Assembly: GCA_013396915.1 (NCBI GenBank)
Contig: VWZL01000021.1
Location: 342,742 to 406,741 of the forward strand
Direction of reading: 5' to 3'
Source: Stercorarius parasiticus
Taxonomy: Eukaryota; Chordata; Aves; Charadriiformes; Stercorariidae
Length of the DNA stretch: 64,000 nucleotides
The translations under genes were made by a program, and so were the position numbers. This document shows positions 11,841 through 25,902 of this stretch, one piece after another (position 1 is the stretch's first letter; each line of letters begins with the position of its first letter). Below the pieces are notes generated by a model that was given only the letters and a program-made list of their open reading frames with translations, had not been told where the DNA came from and did not search any database.

Positions 11841-14392
11841 TTAAGTAGTTAGGATACAGAATATGATGTTAGTTTCAATGATGTAATTGTTTTATGGCCA
11901 TTTTGTTATTCTGTCTGTGTAATACCTTCATTCATCTCTCCAATAAGTTGGAAATGAAGGCAGAATACAAAGCAGGGAAAAGAGGTTGTTTCACACAACA
12001 TTTCTGGCTCATGTGGAGGTGTTCCTATTGCAATTACAACCCTTTCCCCTCTCCATACACAGACAGACCCCAGTGAGAGTCAGGAAGGCAGTTCAATTTC
12101 ATTGATGTTAAGGATGATGACGAGAATCATGTTTAAGTGATAGTACACAGATACACATTGAGAAATGTTGTCTGGGGGCTTTATCTTTCCTGAATCAGCT
12201 TTTGCTAGCTTTAATATTTGGAAGAACTCTTACGTCACTGAGGAGAGTTTATGGGTTTTTAAATTATTATTACAACTACTACTACTAAATAGATGATATG
12301 GACTAAGAGAGTAACAGGTGCACAAGGAAGAATAACTCTGCTTGATTTATGGTATTTAGCATATGTGCTCATTCTTTTTTACCACAGATTGAAAAGTGCT
12401 AGCAAAATAACTATATAAAGAAGTCTGAGGTACATTCAACTGTCACATTATCTACGTTCAGAAGTGCCATGGTAGGAAAATAAAAACATAAATAAGTAGT
12501 TTTGCAAGAATAGAACTAATGAAGCCCTATTTCCTATTGCTTTGTGTCTCATAATTAATTGTGAACTACAGTTGAAGCTTTTCCCGTGGGTGGGGCACAT
12601 ACGGTCCACCTCTCGCACTCTCCGAGACATATATAGATATATATACTGTGTGGGTTCTTTATGGTTAATAATGCATGAACTCACTCCGCAGTCTTGTCGT
12701 TAGGCAGGGTCCTTATCGGTTGTCTCTTCTTCACCATCCTCCTCCATCCATCCATCCTTCCACAAAATAGAGGATTTTTTTTTTAATCTTAAAGATTTCT
12801 GTTCTGTCAAATTTGTCTGAAATCATCAAATAGATTAAAATCTGATTAGGTTAAAATACACACATGCATATACACAACCATGCAAACTGTGTGCTTGAAT
12901 AAGCGTTACATGTTTACAAAAGGTGGCTCCAAACTGCATGCAATACCTGTAGGCGTTTCTTTTCATCACATTTAAAAGCAAGGGGAAAATACTACTATTT
13001 AATACCTTGCCCTTTTTAGACATCTACTGTTACAAAGAAGAAGTCATCAAAACTCATGAGAACTGCAATATGGATAAGCCGAATGTGCTCACAAAGGGCT
13101 GACAAGCTCACTGCCAGTATGGGAACATATCATGGAAGTTTAGTCTATGAACTTCAGGTTTTGAAGGCACTATGGATTCTGAAGCAAAGCTCAGACCAGT
13201 GTCGGGCATGCTGGCACTGAAGAACTTTGTTGTTGTTTGTGTGTGCATCCTTTTCTTTCTCTTCCACAGGGATATTAATAATTTAAAGCATTATAAGGCA
13301 TTGTTCCTAGTTATGGTGATTTTTAGAAAATGGGGACTGTGGAAACAGGATTATCGAAGCATTGGAAACTCAGAACCAGTTCTGAAGTTCAGGCTATATA
13401 ATGACTGTGTGTAGAGAAGGATGCAGCAAATCACTTGGAACTTGGCCCCAAAAAAGCTCATGCAAAATTAATAAGCCGCCTTTCTTTTAATTTTAAATGC
13501 AACCAAAGACCAAATGCTGGAATAAATACATTCTGTATACAAACAGAATTTTCATAAATCAGCCATGCTTATCCATATTCTTTGTACATTGTAACCATTA
13601 GCCATACACTCTACTGAGCATAATGTTTCCTAAGATCCTCGGTGGCTTCAGTATTAATCTGAGTTTTGCGATTCTACTGTCAAGTTTAAATCACAGATCT
13701 GACCACAAACTCATTAGAAAATGTACTGCTCTGTTCTGTGCTTTGCCTTTCTTGATTTCATATTTTTACGAAAAATTTACTGTTTGCTCTAGCAAAAGAC
13801 TGATCTCTATGATGTGGCAACATGCCAAATTTATTATAGGAAGTGTTAAAAAAAAAGGAAATATCTTCATCTAATCCATAACTCTAACATAAATTGAATG
13901 CTTGATGTTATATATTTATAACAATTACATCCTGCATCTATTTAATTATATGTATTTTATGTAAAGGATGAAAACATAATTCTCTTAAATACCAGGGGGC
14001 AAGTGTAATCTATCCAGAGGAAAGCATGCTATGGCCAGACAAAATGATAGCGCTCTCACACTGCTCTGTCATTGCGACTAAGCCCTGACATGAAAGCCTT
14101 AAGGGTGTGGTAAAAAGGACTGCCCTCCAGTGTGCCAAAAGGAAACTTCAGCATCCTTGCTCATTCGTTTTTTGTATAAAAACTGACAGATGTGTCAAAG
14201 GTGTGATAGTTTCGTGAATAAGTAATAAGTCCTGACAAGTTGGACCTTATCATTCCCTTCAGCCTAAGGTGAGGAAGGAGCCTGGGGTAATAGTGGGGGC
14301 AACTGAAAAGCCCTGGATGGGACTTGCGGGATAGCTCGCCTCGTTCGTCTCTGCTCCTGCTGGTACAAAATGGATTTGACGACAAATCTGAT
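11841..14392. other. Gene-free stretch
   Basis: AT-rich, with short simple repeats only, including (CCAT)n. I see no coding or RNA feature. Confidence 0.6.
12743..12757 (+). repeat. Short (CCAT)n repeat
   Basis: Three to four CCAT units next to a pyrimidine-rich stretch. Confidence 0.85.
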
Positions 14393-14446
14393 CAAATTCA
14401 TCCCTGGTGTAATTTCAGAGAGGTCAATGGTGTTACACCAGGGAAA
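14393..14446. mobile_element. Short palindromic element with CCCTGGTGTAA arms
   Basis: The left arm 'tccctggtgtaattt' and the right arm 'gtgttacaccaggga' are inverted copies around a 'ggtcaatgg' hinge. This is the layout of a short palindromic repeat common in sauropsid genomes as I recall it. The element is about 54 bp, and the arms match over about 13 bases with small differences. Confidence 0.5.
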
Positions 14447-17400
14447 GCATCGGTCCCTTGTGTTTATTTAGGGAAGATGACAAAAGCTTTAGAATAAGAG
14501 CAGTGCACTGAGCCAAGAGCTTTCTTACCCTCAGCAGAGTGGTGCGGATACTTTACAAGAAGGGCAGTGGTTACCAGAATAACGTGTTAAGTACTTCGTC
14601 AAAACCTGCGCTTCAGCATGGCAGGAAGGTGCAATTACTGCACTCAGCCACTGTGACCCGTAGATGCCTTGCCCAACACTGCTGGATCCACCCGAAATCT
14701 CTTTCGAAACAAAACCAAACCAAGATTCTTCTCTTTGCAAAGGGATATCAGGGTCATATTACAGGAGATTTACATTCAAGTGGAAGAAAAAAAATTGCAA
14801 CATATTTATATGTGAAGTGAAAGGCTTGCCTTTCTGCAGGGATAACAAAGCTTAAATTTTAAATACGTACACTTGCAAAGATCACCAGTGAAATGAGAAA
14901 CATGCATGAGACATTTTGGAAAGCAGAAATTCCACACAGAAGGAAGCATATCCAAATGGGAACACAGAAATATTGTTACATTTGTACCAATAAATACGTA
15001 TGCCCTCAGTTTGTGATTTTCAGAAAAAGCTTTCAACACAAGGAAGTGAAACAGTATGGAAACAACAACAACTGAGATATACTTAAGAACATGACTATCT
15101 CTCAAACTTGAAAAAAAAATGTGTTTGGGAAATTACAATGCTACTTAGTAGATTCACTTATCTATATATTTTTCCACTCAGATATGCAATAAATCAGGAA
15201 AAATGAATATAACATTCCAGATAATGTGAAAAGGAAAAAAAGATCAGCTTAACATATTGTTATTATACCTGCAACCTATGTAGGCCATATACACAAAGAG
15301 TGAGAGACAAGGATACGGCGTAAGCCATGTGCTGCACAATGGCAGGCAAATGGCATTGACTTTGCAGGTGATGGATAGAAGGAAGACACACAACCTCAGG
15401 GACAGAGGAAACCTGGGATATGTGGAAAGCAAGAAACACAGAAGCATGAGGGGTGACTGCAGGAATGGCATGGCAGTGAAGGACATCTGTGACAGAAGCC
15501 AGGAGAAGGTCAGAAGCAAAAGCCAGACATCATAGGGAAAAACATAGAGCCCATTTTCCTGAATGCAGGCCAGCTGGAAACAGGGCCTGGCAAGGGGCAG
15601 AGGTAGAGAAGAGATGCGATGGGGCACAGAGATCCGAAATACCCCTCAATGAGGCCAGATAAATGCTGACACACAAGTTTGGGCTGGGGGTAACAGTTTG
15701 TTCCACATTTCCCAGACTTGCTCTAACTACTGAACCTCCCCTTTCTTTATTTTTAAAATTGATTCAGTGCTGTTTTCCCTCATTTTCTTCTCCTAAGGCC
15801 TGAAACATGATGCCTGCTATGAACACTATCTTCTTTTGACATTTTCACTCCCTGATAATGCTGCAAGCTAGTCTTGAATTTTAAATAGTGGCGTGCATGC
15901 ACACACTCAAGCACTCCCACTCTGAGGCTGTCATTCTCATCAAACATCTGGAAGTCTGTTTGCCAGAGTGCTGCCGCCAAATGCTACTGCCTCATCCAGG
16001 CAGAATTTTGCTTCCCCTACAGGGTAAGCAAGAAGAGCTCGAGAGCAGATTTACAGCTGTTGATGTGGCAGCACTGATGTCCCACGCTGCAGCTCAGAGC
16101 TCCTTATTTATGGTTTTAGCCCTCAGAGGAGTTTGGTTAGAGAACGGATTGGATGTGGACATCCAAAGACTTCTTGCAGCCTGAAGAATCCTTCCTTTTC
16201 CTTTTATTTCTAACTTCTTTACTACCCAGTCCTTCATAACTCCAGCCAAACACAGATGGCTGCAATTCCCTCAGACTCTGAAGACAGCATCAGTCTTGGT
16301 ACTGAGACCTTGGTATGTGAAGTGCCACAAGATTTCATCTTTTCAGCCCGGGTGGAGAAGAGATGGAGGATCAGACTTCAAGGCATATAAGTGCCTAAAT
16401 CCTGTCCCCTCTCTAAAGAACTCCCTGACCTGAAGGAAATCCTGTGTACTTCAGGCAGGACACATGAAACACTCATATTAAATACTGTCTTGTCTTAGTT
16501 CAGAGCATAAGAATAAGTGATTCCTTTGTCCTGTTCCCCTGCCCTTCTCCCCCTACCAAAAAAATTAAGTAGGGAAATGGGGGGTGAGTTGTGAGGACGA
16601 GGCACTAAGGCTCTGAGTTAAAAGAATGAGGAAATATATTTGTGGAGAAAAGAAATGGACTTTATTCAATCCAAAAAGGTGTTTCTATTCAGTTCCAGAT
16701 AGTGAGTGGAAAAGCAGAGGAAGAGCAATGGGAAATGATCAGAATGAAGGTAAGATAACAACAAGCCACCTGCAGAGGCAGAGAACAGCAGTAAACGAAC
16801 AGAAAAAAGCCTTTCATGAACTTCCCACAACATCAGGATCACCATCCAGGAATCCCAATGCAAAACTCAGTCACAGCTGTTACTCTCCTAGCGTAAAATA
16901 ACTTAATAGAAAATTTACATCCTCACTAAGACATTCAGCATGCTGGAATGCAAATCAGAAATACCTGATTTCTAAAGGATTTTTCCCCAAAGGAGCAAAG
17001 CTTGCACACTGGGGCACAGGGAGGCGTTTGATAGCACAGCACAGAAGAGGGAACTGACTATTGTGTCCTGATTTGGACAGCTCGAAGTTACAGTAGGTGG
17101 GCTATTGAGAACAATGGGTTGGAGCCAATGGAAAGGCAACTTCCAAACATTTCAATTTAAAAGTCTCTCAGCTATGGAAAACTTTTGCCATGGGGCTTTG
17201 TTTCAGGTCAGGGCATGAGGGAAAGGGCATTTAGAAAGTACGACAGTCCATTTAGCCAGCATGCCTCAGCCACAGGCACAGATTCTTTCAACAAATGCTT
17301 GGTTGCGTGTGCGTGTAATCTTCATCCAATTTGTAGGAAAAACAATATTAAAACAGTTTGCATGGAAAAGCTCCACACAGGCATCTTCTGATAGGAAAAA

Positions 17401-20400
17401 AGGCTCTGAATAAGGAGGAGCTATTAGTAACTGCTGTTCTATTTTATGGCTGGTAGGCCAGCCTTTTTGACACACCATTGAGAACTATAGTGCCTTCAGT
17501 CTTGATGATGGAAAAAATGAAACAGTACATTAACAGTATTATCTTAACTGATGAACAGCTTGAATAAAATGAAGGCATTTAGACCTTTTTTCTCCAAACA
17601 TTTATAAACTGCTTTAGTACTCCAGTTACGTTTTTCTCTTTAAGAAAAAGCACGAACAAAACCAGCCAACCAAATAACCCTAAAGAAGTTGAAAAAGCAC
17701 AGAATACGTCAATATCTTGTTTGAATTTGGACAGTCCCATGGTTTGCCCTAGGAATCAAGATCTAAACAAAAGGAGGCTAAAGCTGATGCAGGCCTGATT
17801 ACTGTTCACTGTGGTTCACTTGAACAGAGATAACAATTCAAAGAAGGCTGAATAACTCACTGCAAGCATAGAGAACCACTGGCATAGCAAAAAGGTACTT
17901 GTAACATAATTAATGTATTTGGTAGGGTCAAAAGTAAAACTCAAGAAAAAGAGGTGAAGGGAAATGTTGTTACATTTTGCCTTTTCAGCCTTATCTATCA
18001 CTGCTTATTTGTGCAAAGAAGAGGAGTGAGGTCAAAAAGTAGTGAGCTAAGAGTTAATTGGTTGATTTAGCACTCATTAAGTTTACATTTGTGGTCCTGC
18101 ATCATTCTGCATTTTACATCTTGCCTTCTACTATCACACACATCCCGTCACATATGTCCTGCCCCAAGTTTCACACGTGCGTCTTTGAGTCTGGAGATTC
18201 AGGGTGGTGGCCCAGGTGTCAAAATGCCATCTCCTTTTAAGCTGTAGCATGAATCACTTTGGATGCTTGATTACCCAAGAGCAGAGAGACTTATAGGGGA
18301 ATTAGTTGCCCTCAGCAGATGATCGGCTTATTCTACAAGTCTTATAATTTTATCTTGCTTGGGAAGAATAGGATTTAGGGGGAGTCTGAGTCATTCCAAT
18401 AGAACACATAATCATGCCTGTTTTATAATTGTGAGGGTAGGCTTGTCATATTCATTAGCCATCTCAGTTGGTAGGAGCACTGTTTATACAGAAGTTTGAA
18501 GACTACCTGAGGCAGCTTAGGCTTCTGAACACAAAAGAACAGTGGTTTTGAGGTACTAAAGAATTAATGGTTTATTTCCCAGTCTTCTTCCCCCCAATCA
18601 AATGTATCCTATTGTAGTGTGTGAATGTGGCATGTATGAAGTATAGCTCTCCTGGGAAGGGATGAAGACTTACCAGCACACTGGATCGGAGATACAGCAG
18701 GCACGGATGTAGAAGAAGGTTTGGTCAAGCGTAATAAATCGAATCTGCAAATATATGAAATAGTCAACAGAAGTCTTAAGCAAAAATTATATTTTATGTC
18801 CCCAAATAAGTATTTGCAAAGTAAAGAAAATAGGGTGATTAATGGCTTCAATCCCAAAATGAAATGGATATGTATTAACCCACCTTTTAGACATTCCTTA
18901 TAGACAGAGATCTAGCGGGTACAAAGACATGAGTAGTAGAGTAGAAAGATCTTTATTTGCATCTTTCAGTCGTTCCATTACAAACTAATCAGTTGTTTCT
19001 CTATTACCTGGAAAACACAAAAGTCTCATTCATTCGTTATGAAAAAGATTTCAGTGTACAGACAATGGTGATTTGGGTCTATTGCATCTTGCATGGATGA
19101 CTATCTGCTACCTTTTGTTTAGGGATCCTCCCATGTATGCATAAAACGATTAATGTGCCAAAACTTAAATTGCATCAGAACCAGGATGCAGATTCACCCT
19201 TATAGGCCAGAACCCCCTGTTGCTCTTCTCTTTTACATTTTTTTTTCCTAGAATGGCATTTTAAGAGGACTCCATCATTTGTTATCTCTACATTTTTCCA
19301 GTCTAGGCAGCCTCATTATTTTTATGTGCTTATGTGCTAAGGTGGTGACAGCTGATCTGGTTTTTATTATATTTGCTTTTCTTCTCTTGCACACCCTTCA
19401 CCTACTTCGACAGAAGTAAGACATCAAGGAAAAAAAGAATTGAAATATTAACAAAAAGGAGGAAAAGATTGAATGCAACAAAATTTTACTTTTAATCAGC
19501 TTTGTTCTAATTTCAGCTTGCCCAACAGTTTTTGATATGCAAAAGAAGTGTCCTTCATATTGATGTAATGAAAATGGTCATTTTGCTGAGGGTGTGAGTA
19601 TGTATCATCCATTCAAGATCTGAATATGCCCAGCCGAGTTTTTTTGAGCTCAGTATGCCCTCTGGTTTATTTCCCACTGTTTTAAAAATTATAGCAACTA
19701 AATTGTTACTTTTGCCAATTCAAATTATTTTCATTTTTTGTCATAGCCAAATCATTTGTTTCAGCTTTAAGTTGCTTCTCTTAAGGCATTTCTCTGAAGG
19801 TATTTCTTTTTCTCTCTCCTCTCCCTGTGCCCACACCTATTCATCCAATATATCATAGAAACTGGTCTGCTTTGAACCTCCCCTTTTGTCAGCCACAATA
19901 CTATGGAAGGGAGTGATTTGTAGGCTTGGAGCAGCAGAGACAATGCATGCCTGGGTCACTAGTAATTAAGGAATGTCAGTGGTCGAGAAGAAGAAAATTC
20001 AGCTCAAGCCAAACTGAAGCATTTAGATATTTTACTGCTGCATCCTTTTAGGCCTCTCTCAGCTTATAAATATTAATTTAAAGACTACCAACAAGGACAG
20101 TAAACGGATTTAGGCATAAAACTTCCTGTCAGCAGTGATTTGTGCCCAATAAAAGGAGAGCTGGATAGAGAAAGCCTGCTTCACTAAGTTTATGATAGAC
20201 AGTGAAAGACTGCCATCAAAATAAAAAGGCTTTCACTATGTAGTCTGCTGTATTGCAATCTTCTGTCCTAACAAGCACCATACTGGTACTGTACTGTTTT
20301 CGTTCATAAGCACATTTGACTCACTAAGGGAAAGGTCTGGGGCAGGACCAACACTGGCAGTGGGCTCTGCGCGGTCAGCATCATGGGAAGGGAACTTTTA

Positions 20401-23400
20401 CATCGGTGGTGCCTTGTACTGAACTTTGGGATGGAAAAAGTTGACAAAAGGTTAACCATTTCCCTCCTAAAGCACAACCTGAAAGTAGAAAAGAAGTCAG
20501 TAGCCCTGTATCGTCTACGAGAGCATGCCCTTAAAATGAGAATACATTCATTGCTTTCTCCTGGTCTCCTTTCTGTAGCAGTGCAGGATATATTCACTCT
20601 AAACTGTTTCAATTTCCAATAGAAAATAGTATAAGCTTTGTTTATTTTCTTAATTTCTCTGAAAAGCCTAGTTTCTTTTTCTTCGACTGGTAAGGCGATG
20701 CTGTCGCTGACTGGTATGATCACGAAAAGCTGAATACTAGATAAATATCAACTAAACATAACATTTTAAATTAATTCAACTTAAGACTTTATCCACACTT
20801 AAGTAATCGAGCTCAGACACAGGAGTTCATGCTTTCTGCCAGTTTAGCCTTGGTCTCTGCAATACGCGCTTGGCTCATGCTCCGTCTCTGTCGCTAGATC
20901 TGTGAGCGGACACTCGCCTCACATCTGACAGCTGTATGTAATGTTTAGCCAATTTATTTACCCCACACTCCATTTACTGCTAGAACTGCATTGAACATCG
21001 TTACATGGTGGCAGTAGCCATTTCATTCTAGTTTGCCTTGTTCGTCTCAGGTTTGCATCTGTAGTGTTTTAGGAAGGCAAATTAAAGGATATAAACTTCT
21101 CCATGAACTTTTAAATCTCCAGCATTCTCAGTAAGTCATGATGAATATTTCCTTGCCTTGAGACTGTGGGCAGAAGTCATGCACAAAATGGCTGGCCCCC
21201 TTTTGAAAAGAGATCTTTCTGTGAATGGCCTTCCTCCTGCAGAAGCCAGTACCTGTGGCTCTTCAGTGGATTGTCAAGGCTTGACCCATGGAGGATCACT
21301 GGGGAGAAAGCACCACTTGAAAAAACCTTCCGAGAGGAGGGCAGTGGGAGGAGAAAAAGGGAACATATATGTGGGAAAATACCCTTATGAAAAAAGGCTG
21401 AAAGACAGAGCTAGGCTTTGTCGGCGGAATTAACGTGAAGCAGGGGCCCTTGGAGAGGATCATTCTGAAAAGAAATGAAAAATACATAAAACTTTGTTTA
21501 ATTTATGGAATTTATAGGCTGCTGACCAGTAAGTATAAAGTTCTGTTCCCCTGGTCCTCACTATCACTCATGTATTACTTGTCAGTAAATGTGGTGCACT
21601 CAGAACATAACAGCTACGGTAATATTTCTGTTCCCACTGCAGCTTTACTACACCCATGAAACTCTGTAATCTTTAAATTCCCTCACTGTTAACATCTGCT
21701 GAAACATTATTGGTCCCAGCATAGCCAAGCTGCTCTGAAATTACATTTAGCAGAGTAGTTAATGCTAACGGTATAATTCTAGAAGCAACCATGTTTTAAA
21801 AAGGCTTTATAACTGGCGCAGTGGTTGTGCTTCCCTTTGCTTTCACTCCTTCCCCACGTCTCTCTGGTTTTTTTGTCATTATCTCACCTGCAGGGCAGAA
21901 TTCATGTTTAAACAGCATTTTGGCTTCTGTTTAGAATAAAACATTGTAATTTTGTTTCTTGGCCCAGACTGCCAGAACAAACTTCTGAAAGCACTTTTTA
22001 TTGTCCTAGGAAAAAAAATCTAGTTACATCAAATTTTAAGAGTCCAAGGGGTTGGAAATTGAGAAAGTTTAATAAAACTAATATCTTCTATCACCCATAT
22101 AGGATGCTTTTCATGACCTAACATAGAAACAAAATAAACTAGCTGCCATTATTAATGACGATACCTCAATATATTCATTTGCAGCTCATAAACAGCTCAT
22201 GTATTCAGAGCTTTACTTTTATAAGGAAATGTTGGACAGAGGGCATCTAACTTAATCACTGAATGTTGTAAACATGTAAATATTACTCCAAAAATTAAAA
22301 TGCAAACACAGCAGAGTATCTGCAATTCTGCTATGGATGTCTTTAATGCTATACAATGTAATCTATTTAAAAATATATTTGTATGGCTACTTAATGCGAT
22401 ACATAAAGCTTTATTCACAGATAATCAGCAAAATAACCGTATTTCTTAGAAAAAAAATAATTTACATGTGTTTTTCTCAAAAATTAAGCTGAAAACTTCC
22501 CCTTTTTTTCCAGCGGATGAAAAAACCCCACCATTCAGCAGTTACCCCTTCAGCTAGCAATCCTGATAGCTCTCTTTCAAAAAGCACCCTTGAAACACAC
22601 ACATTCTAGAGCTGAAAGATTACTGTTGCTAAATGTTTATGTTGCTATTAGATTCTGTAAGTTGTGTATTTAGAATATGACCTAAACCTAAAAACTATGC
22701 TAATTAAAAAAATTATCAAGAATTTCTGTTCACGAAGTAATGAACAGTATAGTTTGCAACTCTGAAGAATAATTATTGTAATACCTAGCATTGCACAAGG
22801 ATAGATAGACTGCTAAATCTGTTAAATTTAACTGGTTCCTGATTCATGAACAGCAGTAAATGACATCTGTGCCAGATGGTAGTCAGCATTTGTGCATCAA
22901 TACTCTGATTTTCCCTTCTCACGTCCCATCTAGTCTCCGCTAGTATTTGCTGCTTAAGTGGCGGTAGATTAAAGCTATGCCAGTGAAGGCATTTCCCAGG
23001 AACACCTTGCAGGTTTTTAATGCTATTCCAGTAACAACAGCACTACATTCAAGACAATTTGTTAAATATTCTCCAGTCTGGCTTTATACTTCCCCACACA
23101 CGTCTTCTAGACACACATTTTTTAAGAGATCATTTTTGTTACTGTTTTTCTGTTTAAAACGTGACAGCATGTTTTTTCAGTGAATGAGTAAACTAATGAT
23201 TTCTTCTTTTCTTCTTGAGATCTTCACTTGAAGATTTCAAGTCTTGCTTCACTTGACTATTAAAACAAGTATATCGCAGTATGATACCATTGGAAGTAAT
23301 GTGAAATAATTTCTTTTGAAACTTTGCGTCAAAGTGATGTCCAGGACAATCTTGTTTGAGGTGTGAATCCCTTCCTTTCCATCTGTCATGCCCATGTCTG

Positions 23401-25802
23401 AGGTAGCTGCTACTACTTGCCAGGAGAGGCTCCAAATTATATCAATGACAGAGTTTTCCCAGTAAGAAGGAACTGCAGAGCCTTTGAAAGAAAATGCTAG
23501 GACCTATTTTATGCGTCATTATCATTACACACCAATCTCAAAGCCCATCACGGGGCAGTATTTTAGAAACTTTTTAACGTAGCTTTTTGGAATCAGAATT
23601 TAAATGCATTTTTCATTCCTGCCTTCCCCTACCACTACCCATGCGCTGATCGGCACTGAGGATTTGTGGCCGAGGAGCTGATGCTCTGGGGTGGTGATAC
23701 TGCTGTTAAATCTGGTGTTGTTCTGATGCCCCTCCTGCAGCACTGCAAACGAAAAGTGCAGCTCGAGCAGCACGGGTGCTTACAAATCACAGCTCACTGT
23801 ATTTATAGACTTAGAGGAGTAATATGTAATAACAGTGTAATGCTATTGTTTTGATAATGATTAATACACAGCCGTAAGCGATGCTAGTCTAAATGCTGAG
23901 CTCCACTGCAACTTTTCTGTCAGAAAACTAATTCAGAAAGAGGCAAAGAATTTCCTTAAACAGTTTTTAGAAAGAAACACAGAAAAACAATGCTTTGATA
24001 CCTAATCACAATCTTTTTTGAACAATATGTGTTGCAACGCTCCATTTCAAAATGACTGCTGGCTTCAGCTACACGCAGTGGCATGCAGTAATAAATATAT
24101 AAAGAAATAAAGGCAAAATCCAAATGCAAATTTTAAATTGACCCGAGACAATAGTTTATTTTGAGGCAGGTGGTAAATTTTTTAAGGGGTGGCCTGTGGC
24201 CTTCTTTCAAAGCACTCTCATTAAAGAAATCTTCTCTAGCCTGGCTTAAGTACTTCCAAGCTCTTTATGCTGCTCCTGACTTTGAAACAAGAGGGTGACA
24301 TGGGAGGGTAAGGTTTGTTCCACAGTTTGCAGTATGTGCTCACTCAGGATTTAGTATAAGATCGTGGATGATTGTTTGCTGTACTAGCATAATAAAAAAA
24401 TAACAATTGCTGTATTATTGGTATGCAACAGTAATAAAATAAGAGTACTGAATGATAACGTTATTTTACAGAGTTAATTAAATTGGTATTTAGCTGCGAA
24501 ACTGATGTGGTCAGTGACAACATTTTACTGAGCCTATGAAGATTCTGATCACCTGTGACAGACCCAGTTTTTCCCTCCCTAGTTTTAGCTTTCTACTGCA
24601 AAACTTATTTGGCAAACTGGTTGTATTTCTAGTTTTGCTTCTTCCTCAACAAAAGTCCAAAGCTGCTTAAAAGTCTTACTCACCTAGAAACCTAGAAATG
24701 TCTATTGAAATTAGCAACCAAGCTAAGTAGTCTGGGGGGGGTTGTGTGATTTACATTTATGTCATTTTAAGACTCCTTTACCCTTCCTAAGCAGTGGAAG
24801 GGTAGGTCAGCAAAAATGAAAATCAGGCCTTAGAACTATGCTATTTATAAAACAATAGAAAATCGAAAGTGAATGTATCAAAATAGTGGGGAAAAATGGT
24901 ATTTATATCCATGTCTTGCTGTTTTCTTATTCTTGTGTCACAAAAGCCCTTTCTTTTCTGAATAGGAGAGGTTTCACAGTATAGTAAAACCTGTACTTTT
25001 GAAAAGAATTGTTTCATACAAAAGTTGAATAAAAATTTGCAGAGCCACACCGTAACAGCATGAAGACACTCCTGGGCATGTTTTAATGGTCCATTAATGC
25101 ACGCCTCCGGTGGCTGAATGCATGAGGCTGCACATCTACAGCATGTATTAATGGACCTCTGAAACATGTCCTGTCGTGTGTTAATCCTATATTACAGTGG
25201 TGCACTACGTGGGAAACCTCAGAAGTAACTTCCAAAAAAACAGAAGAATGTTTTTGATCTTTGGAAAATATTGTTATTAATTGCGTGTCTATCTGTGTTT
25301 ATGGCATTGTTTAGATACTCAATAAATACTAAGACAGAATAAAGGCGAATAATAAACTCTGTAACACCCACAGAAAACAATCCGTTTTTAAATATTAAAA
25401 TGCACCCTAAACCACATTAGGCCTCTCATATACATGCAGAATGATGAACCCTGGCCTTAAAGAGCTTATAGGTAAATATGGTACAGCTTAAGAAAGGTTA
25501 TAAATGAAGAAGTTCTATAAGAGATGCCTACGTATTTCTGCTCTACTGTTTTCCTTCTCCATTTTAATTTTTCACTCTAACCTGTGCTTGCTTTGTCTAA
25601 TGCAACCCTTTTTTTATTCCTTCATAATAAGGTTTTTGAAATACAAGATGTTGGGAGCCTTGATTACCTTGAGCAGAATGCTATAGATCCTCATTAGAAA
25701 GAACTTCAGGTATTTTTAACTCAGAAGGGCCTTTCAAGAAGTCTTATGGATGGTAAGCCTCTTGAGAAAAATACTTGAGCATATGCTAAAACGTACTCCC
25801 AC
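14447..25802. other. Gene-free stretch, about 11 kb
   Basis: No recognised gene, CR1 or SINE. The longest open frames (127 codons at 15244-15627 and 139 codons at 20304-20723, both minus strand) are leucine-rich or otherwise unremarkable and look like chance. Confidence 0.6.
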
Positions 25803-25902
25803 TCAGCAAAGCATTAAAGTTCCTCTATGAGCTTAAATTCCATTGAGCTCCAGTAGAAGTTACACATTCCTAAACACAAGCATGTGTGTGAGCTTCCTGC
25901 TG
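25803..25902. mobile_element. Possible decayed palindromic element
   Basis: The stretch opens with 'tcagcaaagcattaaag', has a central 'ttccattgagctc' hinge, and closes with 'aagcatgtgtgtgagcttcc' and 'tgctg'. The order of motifs resembles the element at 11231-11366, but the arms are too diverged for a firm call. Confidence 0.35.

Noticed and set aside
15244..15627. 127-codon leucine-rich minus-strand frame resembling membrane segments
   Set aside because: The opposite strand is purine-rich, which by itself produces Leu/Phe/Ser runs; no domain, promoter or splice context.
20304..20723. 139-codon minus-strand frame
   Set aside because: Overlapped by another frame on the plus strand and without any family resemblance.
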